Positions 41,085 to 53,890 of a stretch of 64,000 nt of DNA are shown piece by piece. The DNA is from Rotaria macrura (Eukaryota; Rotifera; Eurotatoria; Philodinida; Philodinidae): positions 186,001 through 250,000 of the forward strand of contig OENT01000054.1 of the NCBI GenBank assembly GCA_900239685.1, written 5' to 3'. A program made the position numbers and the translations under genes. The notes beneath the pieces are model-generated. The model did no database searches, had not been told where the DNA came from, and worked only from the letters and a program-made list of their open reading frames with translations. Positions within the stretch are counted from its first letter, which is position 1. Each line of letters begins with the position of its first letter.

Positions 41085-43050
41085 TATCTACTTCATGAGA
41101 AAATGAATATCGCTTTTGAAAAAGAAATTAGTAAATTAATACAGAATAAAAAAATTATCCTGTCAAATCGATTCACATTCTATTTGTTTGTCTCTCTGTA
41201 TTGCGTTTACATGATGTAACTAATTTCGAAAAAAAATTCTTATTCAAATAATGAGATGAGTCGTGATGGCACTACTATCGTTTTTATGCTCCTTTCTTAC
41301 AATGCTGTCGGTTTTTATGTGTTCTTCCTTCTCTTATTTTCTGCATGTTCTCTATTCTCAAGCAAACAGTTGTTGTTACAAACCTCGACACTATTGTGTT
41401 GGTCCTTAATAACACTTGAATAGTTAACGAACATCGGAGGATATAATGGAAAAACGTTAGCACGATAATAAAACAAGGTTATTTGTCAAGTCGAGTAAAG
41501 AAATCATTTTTGAAGAATGCAGAAACTTTTGATTTACAAACTGAATTGTAACTTTACCTGCCAGACTGCTGTGTTATGAATCTATCCTCGTAAAAAGAGA
41601 TTGAAACAACATGTTGCCAAAGAGTTGTGTTGCAAATAAGAAATGCTACTAAAGAATGAAAAGCATAATTGTATTTATGTCACAGTTAAGAAGAATGTAC
41701 AACATGTTGACTAAGAAATTTGAAAAAACTCCGTTGCTTTAGTATTGATATCTATAGGTCTTAATTGAAGTCATTGAACAGAAATGTTTCTATTTCCATT
41801 TTCTTCCGTTCAACTGATTTTATTTTTCAATTAGAAACGATCTTCTTTGCACTTTAACTATTCACATAAAATTTTTTTATTTATTTAAGGACTAGTTTTT
41901 TTAATGTCAGCTATAAGAAATGTCTGTCGTCTGTCAGGAACAGATAGAAAAATTGCATTATCATTAAAGATAAGCTTGACAATACTTTTAGCAGTGACAT
42001 TTTAAGAGAACAGTCAAAGAAAAAAAAGAAGAAGATAGAGGAAAACACAAGGACACCTAATTGAGGCTTCATTCTGTAGTTAGAAGTCCAATTTATTATT
42101 CATGCTTGTTTTGCTGTTTGCTGAAATCAAATTAGTCGAGGAAATATTGTTTGACTTCGAAGACACATATGGATGAATCTTACGATACGAATTTCCCTTG
42201 AGCATGATCGAGTAAAGGAATCGATTTGTCAAGCAGATCCTTTTTTCTCATGTCTAGTTTGATGTCTAGAGAAGATTCTTCCGTTCGATGAGCTTAGCCG
42301 TACAGTCAAGTGTTGCGTTATACAACACACAAAAAGAATATAACTACATATATATACATTGATGACATCCGAGAAAAAAAAATGAGCTGTCTCTAGTCCA
42401 ATTTCCGATATCTGTTGCCGATGATTATCTTTCACAAGATTGATTTCCGAGTAACCCTTTTTTTTTTAAATTCTCCTTGTGTGTCAATAACATATGTCGG
42501 TGACATCCGGCTACACCTGTAAAATTTTCTCTCTTATCCTTCATAATATTGTTATAGATGAAAGAAAAATTAACTAAGAACTACGAATAAATCACATTAA
42601 CGATCATGGATATTTATTTGTATACAGGTAACAATTACATGTAGATACGAAAATTATTATCATGTCGCAGAATTTCACCATTTCGACTACTACTACATTA
42701 AATTGAATCGTTCTATACGCCTCATTGGCATAAGATACTCATAAGAACATATCAAGAGAAACGTAGGTCACAGCTGTACACCATCATATGGTTGTATTCT
42801 GCAATAAAATCTATACAGCTATATTGTAAAAACCATTTTCATGATGAACTTTAGAATTCATCATTACTTTTGTGTAACCTGTATTGTTCAAATGATTGAG
42901 AATAAAATGGCATTATGTACTCACTTAAACTTTCAGTATGATTGTATTGAACAGCAGCACTACAACATTACTGCTGTTAGGAGAGTGTAGCATCGACATT
43001 TTTTCTGATTCTTTTTGTTTTTATTTTTTTCTTCTATCGATCTATTCATT

Positions 43051-43100
43051 TCTCTCTCTCTCTCTCTCTCTCTCTCTTTATCTATATATATATATGTATG
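43051..43100. repeat. (TC)n followed by (TA)n microsatellite
   Basis: TCTCTC run at 43051-43077 followed by TTTATCTATATATATATATG up to about 43100. Simple repeats of this type recur in the window at 28161, 61593 and 63651. Confidence 0.9.
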
Positions 43101-46100
43101 CCTGCATGTATTTATGTATATGTTTTTTTTAGAACTGAACATTATGCATAAGTAAGATAGTCGCCTCAAGATATAATCGTAACAAAGAACCGCTCAAATC
43201 TCTAGAGCATTTTATAAATCAAATTGAATGTTTAGAACACTCTTCGCAGTCTGTTACATTACACAAGAGAGAATGCAAGTTGATAATTCAATAATGGAAA
43301 AAATAAATTTTTTTCTTACGCACGTATATAGAGACAAAGGCAGGAAAAGTGAATCAGTATGAATAGTGTTTGTGCTTATCTATTGATGTATCACTGATGT
43401 AACATACCACCGATTTTGAAAGAAATTTAACAATTTAAATGAAAGCAGGACGGCGATTATCGATTTGGATGTCTTTCCGTTTCATTCTGTCCGATTTTAT
43501 TTTCTATGGCTGTATCAAATGACATCACAAGAACTATTCTAATATTACAAGCACACAGCAGTAAAGATCAGAATAATTTAAAAGTTTGTATATATATTTA
43601 AGCAATTAATAAAATACAGATATTGTTACTTTTCGATAGTTATATTCCTGAAAATATTTCCTTATTCGATAAACAAGACGAAGCAACCAGTAATCCATGG
43701 TTCTTTGCGTTCATCACAGCTTTCAATTATTAGAAAAATGTAAGATTTCATTTAAAATTATGTCCATGGTTATTTGTTAATATGCTTGAGCTGTCTGTAC
43801 TATGTCAACACATTGGCAAGTGAATTTTCGGCGAGAAATCAAGACGTGCAATGGGGAATAAATGACAAAAGCATGCATTCCATTCCAAAACAAATCGATC
43901 GAATTTCTTGAGTTCCAATTAAATTTTATTCATATTCTATGAATAAATGAATTTACAATGTATCCAATTTTTATTCCTGTTCTGAGATTTCGATGTTCTT
44001 TTCCAGGTTTATCTATATAATTACACCAACTTGATTATTTTCTCATTATCAATGAAAAAGAAACCGAGGATTCGATGCATACTATTCGACGCAATGGTAA
44101 TTATTTCATCGAAGATCAAGAATAAAACGAGAGAATTTTCAATAACATTGTAATGAAAATAGTAAAAAGATGTTTCCTTCTTTTTTTGGATACCATCGTC
44201 AAACTACTTCAGTTTTTCTATTGAGATACATAGCAAAGAACTTTTTGGGAATCTCTAATATCTTCTATGTATACTTCACTTTTACTAGACACCACTCAGA
44301 AGAGAAACCGCTGCAAATTTCTTTCATTAAATATGTTTTTCTAGTGAATATGAAAAGAACCCTTAAAATTGAATGTGCTATTTTTAAATCATCTCCTACA
44401 GATCATATGTATGTAATGTGACTTCTCTCCCAGTCTGATTGAACTAAATGATTCATTCAGCTATTTCAATTATTATCGTATTCGAGAAATCCATAAAAAA
44501 AATATATTTATTATGTGAGTTATACAAAGCGAAAGAAATATAATATTCAACATTTTCTGAATTATCGAAAGGGGTCGCTGAATTATTAAAATCAACTGAA
44601 AGTCTATATCGTGACGACAACGTTTTAGTAGATTTTTACACGTGTTCGATTCAATATTGGTGTAATCGATATAGTTAATTATTAAGCCTGACAATTTGAG
44701 TTTTCAATCAAGTTTACTTACAAAAAAAATATTGAAAATTAAGAATGGTTCGAATCGGATATCTTTAGAAATACGAGATTGAATTTTGATTATCATTCTT
44801 GAATCAATTCTGGAATCTGTAAAAATTAAGATCAATAGAAAAAATATCAAGAGATCATCAACAAACTGGGCGATTGTCATATCAACAAAACTACTAACGA
44901 GTATAAAAAGAACAGATAAATGTTTTTGATCGATTTTCAAGACGGATGTATCTTGTTACTTTGTTTTAATAACATGTTTTTTTTTCTATCTCTCTTCTAC
45001 ATACACGTACATGAATATGATTAAGGTGCGCTTTATGCAAACATAGGAAAAATGATACGATCAAATAATAGTCGTTTCAACATTTACTGTACTAATAGTA
45101 ATCATTGCTTAGAGATAAAAAGCACAAAGATAAATCTAATGTTGTTTAATTCTAAAATTAAATCATTTGAAAATTTAAAAGAAGAATCAAGAGCCATAAA
45201 TTAAAATAGATGATTTTGCTTAGTTTTTCATTTCGATCAAATGATGTGTAACTTTTGCATTTAAATCAAGTAGTTAGAACACAAGTACATAGGACTATCA
45301 AGATTTTTCACTATACTTACAACGAAATAGATACTCTTCATCAATAGATTTATAAAATCATCTCTGTTATCCGTCTTCTTACATGTCATGTTTGAAATCA
45401 AATAATAAAGCGAGAATCAGTTTTATTTCGTTTAAATCATTCAGTCCACGAATTCTATCTTGTATGCTATTATTTTTAATTTATCCCATTCGATACTGAT
45501 TTTATATTTAAAAAAAAACAACGCTAGATTAGACGAAAGATTTAGCCAACGTGTGATGTGGAGTGGTTTTTACCTTCAAGTAATTATTAATGTTCATTGT
45601 CTACTTAGAATCAATATCAAACAGTTACAAAAAATAGATCAAAACGAGCAAAATCATGTGAACAAATTATCTGTGCATGGTTAAATGAATTCATGCGAAT
45701 CGAGTAGTAGAGTTTGTTTCAATGGAGTAACGAATCGTCCATTTACTAGGAATGATGCACTTATCTCAAAAGCTATTCGATCGATAAAACGAAACTAAAT
45801 GATTATTATCATCTCATTTAATGAAAGTTATACCGTTCGAATTCTTATCATTGATAAAGAAAACAACGTCTTTACTTTTCACCCACACCCGCAATGATCC
45901 TCTATCGTTATTCTACGTAGTGTCATGTATTTTGTTTTGTTCCATTACTACTTCTCTGATGATCATTTAGCAAGAAACAAGTTTTTATAATAAAAAAAAT
46001 ATTCGTCTTTCAACATATCATCGACATCAATTATTCGATTCGGTTAACTTACAATTCTCAAGGGGAATATAAGTCAAAAACAAATGATGATTCTATGTCG

Positions 46101-49100
46101 AATGCATTAGTATGTAGAGTACAGAAAATAAGAAAGTATTTCGTTGATTTAACTTTCCCTATCGATTACTAACGAAAGAATCCAATAAAGTTTAGATCAT
46201 TTACATGTGTTAATTTCATCCATAATGAAGTTTCTAGAAATGAGGAATGTGAAATAAATAGATGTATATCAAATGTTTTATTGAAACTTTTAACAAGTAT
46301 TTGGTGTGATGAGATAAAAAGAAATATTTGGTGCGTGATGAATCAATACTACATCTTTGTTTATCAAAGAGCAACGTTGACAAATGAAAAATTCAAGTAA
46401 TTCTAAAGAATGAAAATGGATTTAGTTTTATGAAAATGCACGTTTATCCGTGAATCGATTTCGCGCTTCAGTGCGTCGTTATCAATGAAATCTGTCTAAC
46501 GACACAACTGTAACACTGCTGGAATTATTCGAGTAATATGTTTAAGATATTAGAAAAACTGGAAACCATTTTTTCTAGAGTCTACCAAGTCTACTAATCC
46601 TGAATATAAATCAGAAATGGTGAACTATTTTATTTTGTAACATTAAGGATCTGATTAGCTCGAACATTGTGTTTTGTATTGTAGTAGGATTTTGGGAATT
46701 TTTCAACTACAAAAACAAAGATTAAATGTACGCTACACAACATTGTTTCATCCTTCATTTTAATATCAATATGTTAGAAATCGAAATTACTCTTCGATTT
46801 CATACGAAAACATGGTTTGCATGATTTCGATGAAACATAACTGATATTTATGGTTTAAGCGTACGTTGTTAGGTACGTTTAATAGACAAGCTTTAAAACA
46901 ACACATTATGAAGCCTGTCAGTAAAGATTTCTGATCTAAGAGTTTTTTACTTATTTCAATGCTAACTTGAAGTTTCCTTCAGAGAATAATAAGAAGTTTT
47001 CTATAAGAACACACAAATGTTTTCTCTCATGACCAGTCGACAAATAACTTTTACTTATTCTTTCTTCGTGAACATGTTCATAACTGTAGGAATCAGTCAT
47101 TTTGTAGAATATCCTTGATCGATAAAAGTTACATCGAACTACATGACAGCTAGTATACATTCTACTCTAAAATGAATTCATTGAAGTGATCTCTGTTGCG
47201 TAGATTGACTTTCGATTTGGAGTCGCTGCAGACTTAGTAAGATGTTTGAAAAATAAACATTCCATCTCTTAATTCCTAATCCTAAGGCTAAAAAGCTACA
47301 CATTTTCGTTCGAAGCTATCTAGTTCTTCAATATCTTTAGAAATTATTTGAATATTTTCAAAAAAAAATGAATGTCGAGTTTCCATGTGAAGAAAGTATA
47401 AACTCATGACCTCAATATTCTTGGTAATACTTTGGAATATGCCAAAAGCCGATAAAAATATACTGCAAAGGCATGCATATATCGTATGAATAATGTAGAC
47501 TCATCGATAAACAGATCTACGTAGAATATTGAGAATGATAATCAAGAGCTCTGTGGCAAGTACTGGAAAAGGAAAACATGTTTGTCTAATGATTTTATCA
47601 ATGTTTAAACTAACTTTTGAAAGAAACTAACGAATGAACTACTGACTTAGCCATGCCTCTGGAAGTGATATGATTAATTTACTAGTTCCTAGACGTATCG
47701 AACGTTGAAAATTTTGATCGACCACCGTCGATAAAGGTGTGTGTTCATTCATGAAGCAGATATTTAAATAATATAATGAATTTTTCTCTGAATATTATCC
47801 TGTAGTATTCTATGAAAAGGATATGATCAATGAACATGCCTAAATACTTGATTGTACAATACAAAAAAGTTTCTAGTTTTCTTAAAACTTACTGTTTGAC
47901 GTGAAAATTTTTCCAAGAACGTTATTTCAGAGTGTTTAATTCAACTGTAACACTTTTGTAGCTTTTATCTGGCATGATAGATAAAGTTCTCATGATTAAT
48001 ATGATAGGTGCCAGAGTGCCATAGATAGCAGTAGAGAAGTTTGAAGCAAAGAAATATGTCTGAAAATGGGAGATGAAGATGTTTCAATTCTATACTAATG
48101 ATTCATAGGTTATATCTAGAATGATATTGATAGACTATTAGAAAAGGTACTTCCATTGCATCTAAATATAGAAGATCTTGCTTAGATCCATTGCTATACG
48201 TTTTTGATCTTTCCTATTGGACGAGGTATATTAGTGTCATAGGAATCAATTTGAATTCTGTTTTTATTCAGCATTCGTTAACCAGATCGATGTCACCGTC
48301 ATGAAACTTGGACAATCAATCAATGAATATTTACAATAGAAGAATCACTTTTCTGTTTCTGTACAGGTCATATGAAAGTTGTCATTGATCTATGTGACTA
48401 TGAAAAATATTAGTAATGGCGTAAGACTAGAGCAAGAAATTGTGCAACATTATCTAAACTAGTTTTCATATAAATCCATAAAAAAATAAAGAAACCTTAC
48501 CATCTTAGTTTATTGAAATCGTATAATACATACTTGAATAAGAGAGGAAAATGTTATTTCCAAGAACTGGTCGCATTAAATTCGGAAAATTAAATTTGAT
48601 TCCTATGTCGACAAATATAGATCGTGTAAGAAAAAAATGATGATTATTATCTACGACATTTAATAGAATTACTAACATCTGCAGGCTTCAGTGATGGAAA
48701 AATAATTCAAAAGTGTCATTAAATAGATTTATCATCATGCGCAGGACTTATTGATAGTGACGGATAGAGTTTATAACTCAACAGTAAACATAACATTAAA
48801 CTAAAGAAAATACTTTCAAGTGAAATACTTACATTCATTTTTTATAGAACAACTAGTATGGTTTATTGCTTAAAGTAGAATATTGATCATGGTCATACAC
48901 TTCAATTATTATCAACACAAAACACAACTGTGATCTATATTCGTTCTTGAATTGCACTAAAATCTCATGTTTGAATACGAAACAGAAAACTTCTTCCATA
49001 TCTTGCTATTCTCTTCGTCATTTGATGATCATCGCATCTCAGAATTGTCAGCTGTGTCGCTATTGCGGTGAAAATTTTTTCTGTTTGAATAGAAAAAGAT

Positions 49101-49593
49101 ATCATTCTTGAGCAAAACCAGGATTCAATGTAATCGAGCTCACTGATATTTGATTTTACATCAGATAAGATATTTATGAAGAAAAGAAATATTTTTAGTT
49201 CTTTCGAAATAGTCTTAGAAAATGACTATCGATTATAGTGACAAATATTAGATGGCAAGTAAAATATATTCAGCTCTATCTAGTAACGTAGAAATATTTC
49301 TTCGTTCCTATATAAGCACGTTACAAAAATCTTAGCTTCTAAACATTTATTATATGAATTTCATCTGAAAAAAAAGTTGTAGACTTCTACTTTATATTAT
49401 CTCGAGTATTTCTATCGTTTTCACGATTGTTACATGCAGACCATTTCTACTCCTACTCCTATAGATCTTGATTATCAAGCGCCATCTACTATTTCTATTC
49501 GATTGCTCGGTAGAAGTCTTCCAGTTAATATTATTTTCATTCATATTATTCTTTCTGTTTCTATTTCCATTTTACGAAATACTTTCAACAACT

Positions 49594-49598
49594 AGTAA
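49594..49598 (+). promoter_or_regulatory. Candidate spliced-leader acceptor before the Hsp70-like gene
   Basis: A pyrimidine-rich tract (CTTTCTGTTTCTATTTCCATTT, about 49550-49572) is followed by ACTAG at 49591-49595, three bases before the start codon at 49599. This is the layout of a trans-splice acceptor, a mechanism known in bdelloid rotifers. Inference only. Confidence 0.35.
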
Positions 49599-51526
49599 AT
49601 GACTTCTAATACATCAAAAGATGGAAATGTTGCTCTTGTCGGTATAAGATTAGGTGCAAGTAATATAGTTGTTGCTTATTTCAAAGTAAAGATAATTCGA
49701 ATTTTTTCGATTATATTCTCATTTTTGTTTGAATAAAAAACTTTGAACTTATGTTAGGATGGTCGAAGTGAAACTATTGTTAATGAATTAGGAGATCGTG
49801 TTACACCAACATTTGTTACATTCAATGGAGGCAATGAGATCGTATGAATTGATGCTATTGTCGAATAAATTTATGTTTTGCATTTTTCTTGTGTTTAGTC
49901 CATAGGACTTCCTTCAAAACAAAGTCTAGTGCGTCAACAACAGAACACAATCATATGGTCACCACATTTTCTGGAAAAACATGATGATAATGATATTTTA
50001 TTGACGAACTATAATCAAAAATCTCCTATCAGTGTAAGCCATCATGAAAATGGATAACGAAGAAAAAGAACCGAAGGACATATTTGTTTAGATTATTGAA
50101 AATGATAGTCGAATAGAATTCTCTCTGACAATAGACGGCAAAGCAAAATTGATCAATCTTGAAACAGTTATGATTCATCTATTAAGTTATGTTCGACGTA
50201 AGTTAATATCTATTAGATAGAATCGATTGTTTTAAAATGTATTAATATCATAGAACTTATTCAATCTGTTACTGGTTCACGAGAAGTACAAGCTATATTA
50301 TCTGTCGCATATAATATGACACAAACATGTAATCAAGATTTAATAAGGTAAGATAAGAAAATCAAATGTTTCATTTAATGATATTTTCGCTCAATTTTCA
50401 TATAGAAACTGTATGAAAAAAAGTGGTATTGAACTTCTATCGATTATTTCTGATGCATGTTCAGCTTGTATAGCTTATGAATTAGATAAAGACAGTGGAC
50501 ATGTTGAAAGGTATAAAATATCTATGCACGAATTTATTCTTCACCATTGAAAACTAACATTCTTTTTCGTTTTGCTTTTCAGTAATATTCTTGTCTATCG
50601 TCTGGGTGGTTCAACGTACGAATGTTCAATAATACGAAATATTGGTGGATGTTTTGAAACAATTGCAACATTGAATGGATTTGAAAATAGTGGTGATGCT
50701 TTTACAGATCTTCTCACAGATATTATTGCTGATGAATTTCAAAAGTATTTACTTTAAAAAAGAAGCACATATAAGTCTTCTCCTTCTGTATTTATTTATT
50801 TGTTTATTAGAAAAAATAAGAGTGATCCAAGATTATCATCAAGATCATTACTGAAACTTCGTGCTTGTGCCGAACAAGCTAAACATGTTTTATCAACGAC
50901 AGCCGTTACTCAATGTTCAATCGATGCATTGTGTGATGGAATTGATCTTGATTGTAATATAAGCAGGTTTGAAACTCTCGATTGATTATTCTTAGTTGTT
51001 TACTTAGATGAAAATTTCGTTTTATTAGACTTCGTTTTGAAGGTGCAGCAAATCCATTAACTAATGCTTGTTTAAAGCCTATTGATGTTATACTTGATAA
51101 AACACAATTACAAGCTGACGATATTAAATTAGTAAATCATATATTTGTTTGCGGATAATGTATGACGAAGGTCTTTTCGTTTTCTAGATTGTCTTATGTG
51201 GCGGTGGTACAAAAATCCCTAAGTTGCGCGATACCATTCAAGATAGATTACCTAATGCAGATTTGCTTTCATCGATCAATGGCGATGAAGTTATCGCACT
51301 TGGTGCAGCGAGACAGGTAAATCTACTATCGAAAGCAGCAGTAGCATAGGAATCGAAATAAATATTTCTCTTCTTTTAGTGTTATATTGAAAATAAATAT
51401 GCTAAAGTTCAATTGTCATCGGTATGTATCGAAAACATGACTTTAGATACAAGAGATAAATAGAAACCATTTTGGATGTAGATGCTCATGAACTAATGTT
51501 TTAAATTGTAATAGGAGACGTTGTGA
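49599..51526 (+). CDS. HSPA14-like atypical Hsp70, nucleotide-binding domain only
   Basis: Probable Hsp70 subunit of the ribosome-associated complex that helps nascent chains fold. Exons 49599-49685, 49758-49841, 49899-50033, 50092-50197, 50254-50347, 50406-50510, 50583-50744, 50811-50966, 51029-51131, 51188-51316, 51380-51421, 51515-51526; 1215 bp, 404 residues. Hsp70 landmarks: phosphate loop 1 as VGIRLGASNIVVAYFKDGR, GDRVTPTFVTF, LPSKQSLVRQQQNTI (HSPA14: AAKQSRIRNISNTV), phosphate loop 2 as VYRLGGSTYECS, RACAEQAKHVLST, DLDCNISRLRFE and IVLCGGGTKIPKL, EVIALGAARQ. The aspartates of canonical loops (GIDLGTT, DLGGGT) are Arg here, so ATP hydrolysis is probably lost, as in Ssz1/HSPA14. The protein ends (ETL, TGA) right after the ATPase domain, about 100 residues shorter than human HSPA14. 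HSPA13 is less likely: no signal peptide. Neighbour DNAJC2 supports the assignment. Confidence 0.78.
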
Positions 51527-51541
51527 GTTTTTTCACAGCTA

Positions 51542-51547
51542 AATAAA
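51542..51547 (+). terminator. Poly(A) signal of the Hsp70-like gene
   Basis: AATAAA 16 bp after the stop codon. It argues that the short reading frame is the real 3' end and not an unfinished model. Confidence 0.5.
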
Positions 51548-53890
51548 AGAACGTGAATGTGGAAAAACGTGGACTCACTGCTGTGTAGACTTAGCGAATC
51601 TTCTAGAATGTTTAGTAAAGATACGATTTAAAACTTGTATTTCACTCATCTACCTGTAGAGAACATCTAAACTTTGGCAATGGTCAAAATGACTTTTGAT
51701 TCTACTGAAATTTGATTGAGATAAATTCATTTTTGGAACACATCGTTTTTCTATTTTCTGGTTTTAATGAAAAATCCATACTTATGGAAATTTATGTGTC
51801 AATAGAACGATGATTCCCCTCAGTTTGAGAAGAAATTCAAGAGGTAAAGTTTGTATCCATATGATTTTATGAAAATGTTCCCATCCAAATATCTGCTTTT
51901 TTAAACAATTTTCTCATCATGACAAACAAACTACGTTTGAAAAATACGTTTTTCTACCGAGTTTTGGTAAATTCATGAAAATACTCGTAGGATGTCTTTT
52001 GTCTTGAATCTTAGGACTCTACTCAAGCTGCAACCATACATGTCTATGCAGATAGACGATTTCTTGTTTATAGGAAAATGTCATGAAAAATAACACATAT
52101 GTCAATCGAAGGTCATTTATCATAAAGTTCTAAGATATTATTGTTATTGTATTGTTTGAAAGGACGATAGAATCATAAGTGTCTCGATTAACATAATTCA
52201 TGTCGTATTTATTTATTATTAATAACGAAGTAGCAATCACATAGAATCAGTTCTTCTCGTCAAGTTTGAAAAAAAAACTGAATCCATCAAGTGCGAGTAA
52301 TCATTTAAAATACAGTAGTAAATTCTATTGTACCAAATCTTCATTAAACTTAATCTAGATTCATTGTCGCCTTTGGTTTTTTTCAAATTCATTCAGGAAA
52401 TTAACAATCATGAGCCACTGAATCATTCATGTCAGGCCTCGATTCCCACGACCCTGCTCGACTTAGAATATTACTATTAAAAGTATATTTCTTTAAAAAC
52501 ATTTTCTACACTATCGAACTGTACAAGCACTGGGGTCGTTGATAAGAATATTTCAAAAATTCTATAATCACAGTAATCAAAAGTTGAGTCAAATCAGACA
52601 GTATTAATGTTTTGAAAAGAGTACGCTAGTCAAGTTAAATTGTATCGTGATCCGAAATACCAATGTAAATTCATAGGTTCTCCAACTTTTTGAAGATTAT
52701 CATTGATTAACGTAACCTTTCACAAGAGAATAGCCCGCTGATCAATTTCACAGAGTGAGATCGTTTAACATTTCTTTGTTGTGCTGTTCATTTTTATTAC
52801 GCGGTTAATCTACTTACATATCAATGGAGCCAATGATTTTAATAGAATAGTCAGCATTGTGCTTAGATGAACAATATATAAGTGAACTGAGTTAATTCTG
52901 TTTTTACTTATCAAATATATAAAACTTTGAAGTCGTTTTCATAATAAAGATTATGCATTATCATGAATTTCAAGATGCAAAGCTCACCTAAGCAGCTTTA
53001 AAGGAAAATCAGAAAAAATCGAGCATTTTTAGAGAAAAAATTTATTAAAACGGTGCTACTCTATTGTAATTGAAATGTATTTTCTTTAGTTTGAAAGATT
53101 GATTTCAATCGGTTTTCATCTGTTGTAATGAATCACTAAAGTTTTTTCAATTAAAATTGTTTGTTAAAGTTCGCTTAGGAGAGGCTGAAACTAGTCACAA
53201 TCTACTGTCAAAGTGGAAACAATCAGAATTCTTTTTCTATTCGATTAGTTTGATTTCAATCGATTTTTAACTGGAGATAAAACTTTAAAAACAAAAGTTT
53301 TTTTGTCTATTCTCTGTCATGAAAACGTTGTTGAAAATAGAGATGAAATCCGGGCCGGGTGGTGGTGTGACAAAGCTTTTGACTTACTCAGCCCGTTAGG
53401 AAAACCTATTTTGGCTGGGCCATCGGATGGGGAGGGGGGCTCGTTTTGAGGTCTGATTTATGTTTACCTAAGTAGTAAAATAAAACTTAAGGATTTCATT
53501 TATGATATTTGTAAATTAACTCAATAAACACATTCTAAGAAAGATTTAACTATTCGATATTATCCTATACTAATTACAATATCTATGTTAGATTCCATTT
53601 TTTCCAGATTTAAGACACAGAAGCAAGCGATGAATATGATACTAGTCGTTTATTTCTCTGTCCCAATCTTCATCATTGATAACAAGGGAGAAACAACTAC
53701 AGTCGATCTTTTTCTTTTTTATTTAAATAAAAAATGATCTTTTCCTCGCCTTGATTGACACGTTATAACAGTAGTTAGGAAGTCACCTATAGCCAAAACC
53801 CTATTCTGATTTATCCACTCTTTTACATTATCAACAGCTACATTATGGCTCACGTTTTAATTCTTCAAGGTTTATGCCAATAGCTCTTTA
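51548..53890. other. Spacer between the two RAC-subunit genes
   Basis: 2.3 kb with no supported exon. I looked for a lost Hsp70 substrate-binding domain here and found none. A GC-rich patch at 53350-53448 (GGGCCGGGTGGTGG, then GGATGGGGAGGGGGGC) stands out against the AT-rich background and may be a transposon scrap. Confidence 0.5.

Larger units (their letters stand above)
41085..49598. other. 8.5 kb intergenic region, no supported gene
   Basis: Lies between the divergent KCC and HSPA14-like genes and must hold both promoters. Open frames are short and mostly hydrophobic or low-complexity. One minus-strand segment, 44726-44823, is bounded by acceptor- and donor-like sites and encodes SRIDSRMIIKIQSRISKDIR, but I found no partner exons. 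No tRNA, rRNA, transposase or inverted terminal repeat was recognised. Confidence 0.45.

Noticed and set aside
44745-44765. GGTTCGAATC-like tRNA T-loop
   Set aside because: Flanking bases do not form a T-stem and no acceptor or anticodon arm lies upstream.
44704-44940. Membrane-like minus-strand frame
   Set aside because: One exon-like piece is present, but the only nearby onward splice would use a 34 bp intron and hits a stop codon.
49599-51526. HSPA13 (STCH), another ATPase-domain-only Hsp70
   Set aside because: HSPA13 is secreted-pathway and begins with a signal peptide, absent here; local matches (KQSLVRQQQNTI, CNISRLRFE) follow HSPA14.
53846-53890. Alternative DNAJC2 start at ATGGCTCACGTT
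   Set aside because: It would need a donor in the wrong phase to reach the conserved coding exon; ATG 53891 is open and gives a protein of the family length.
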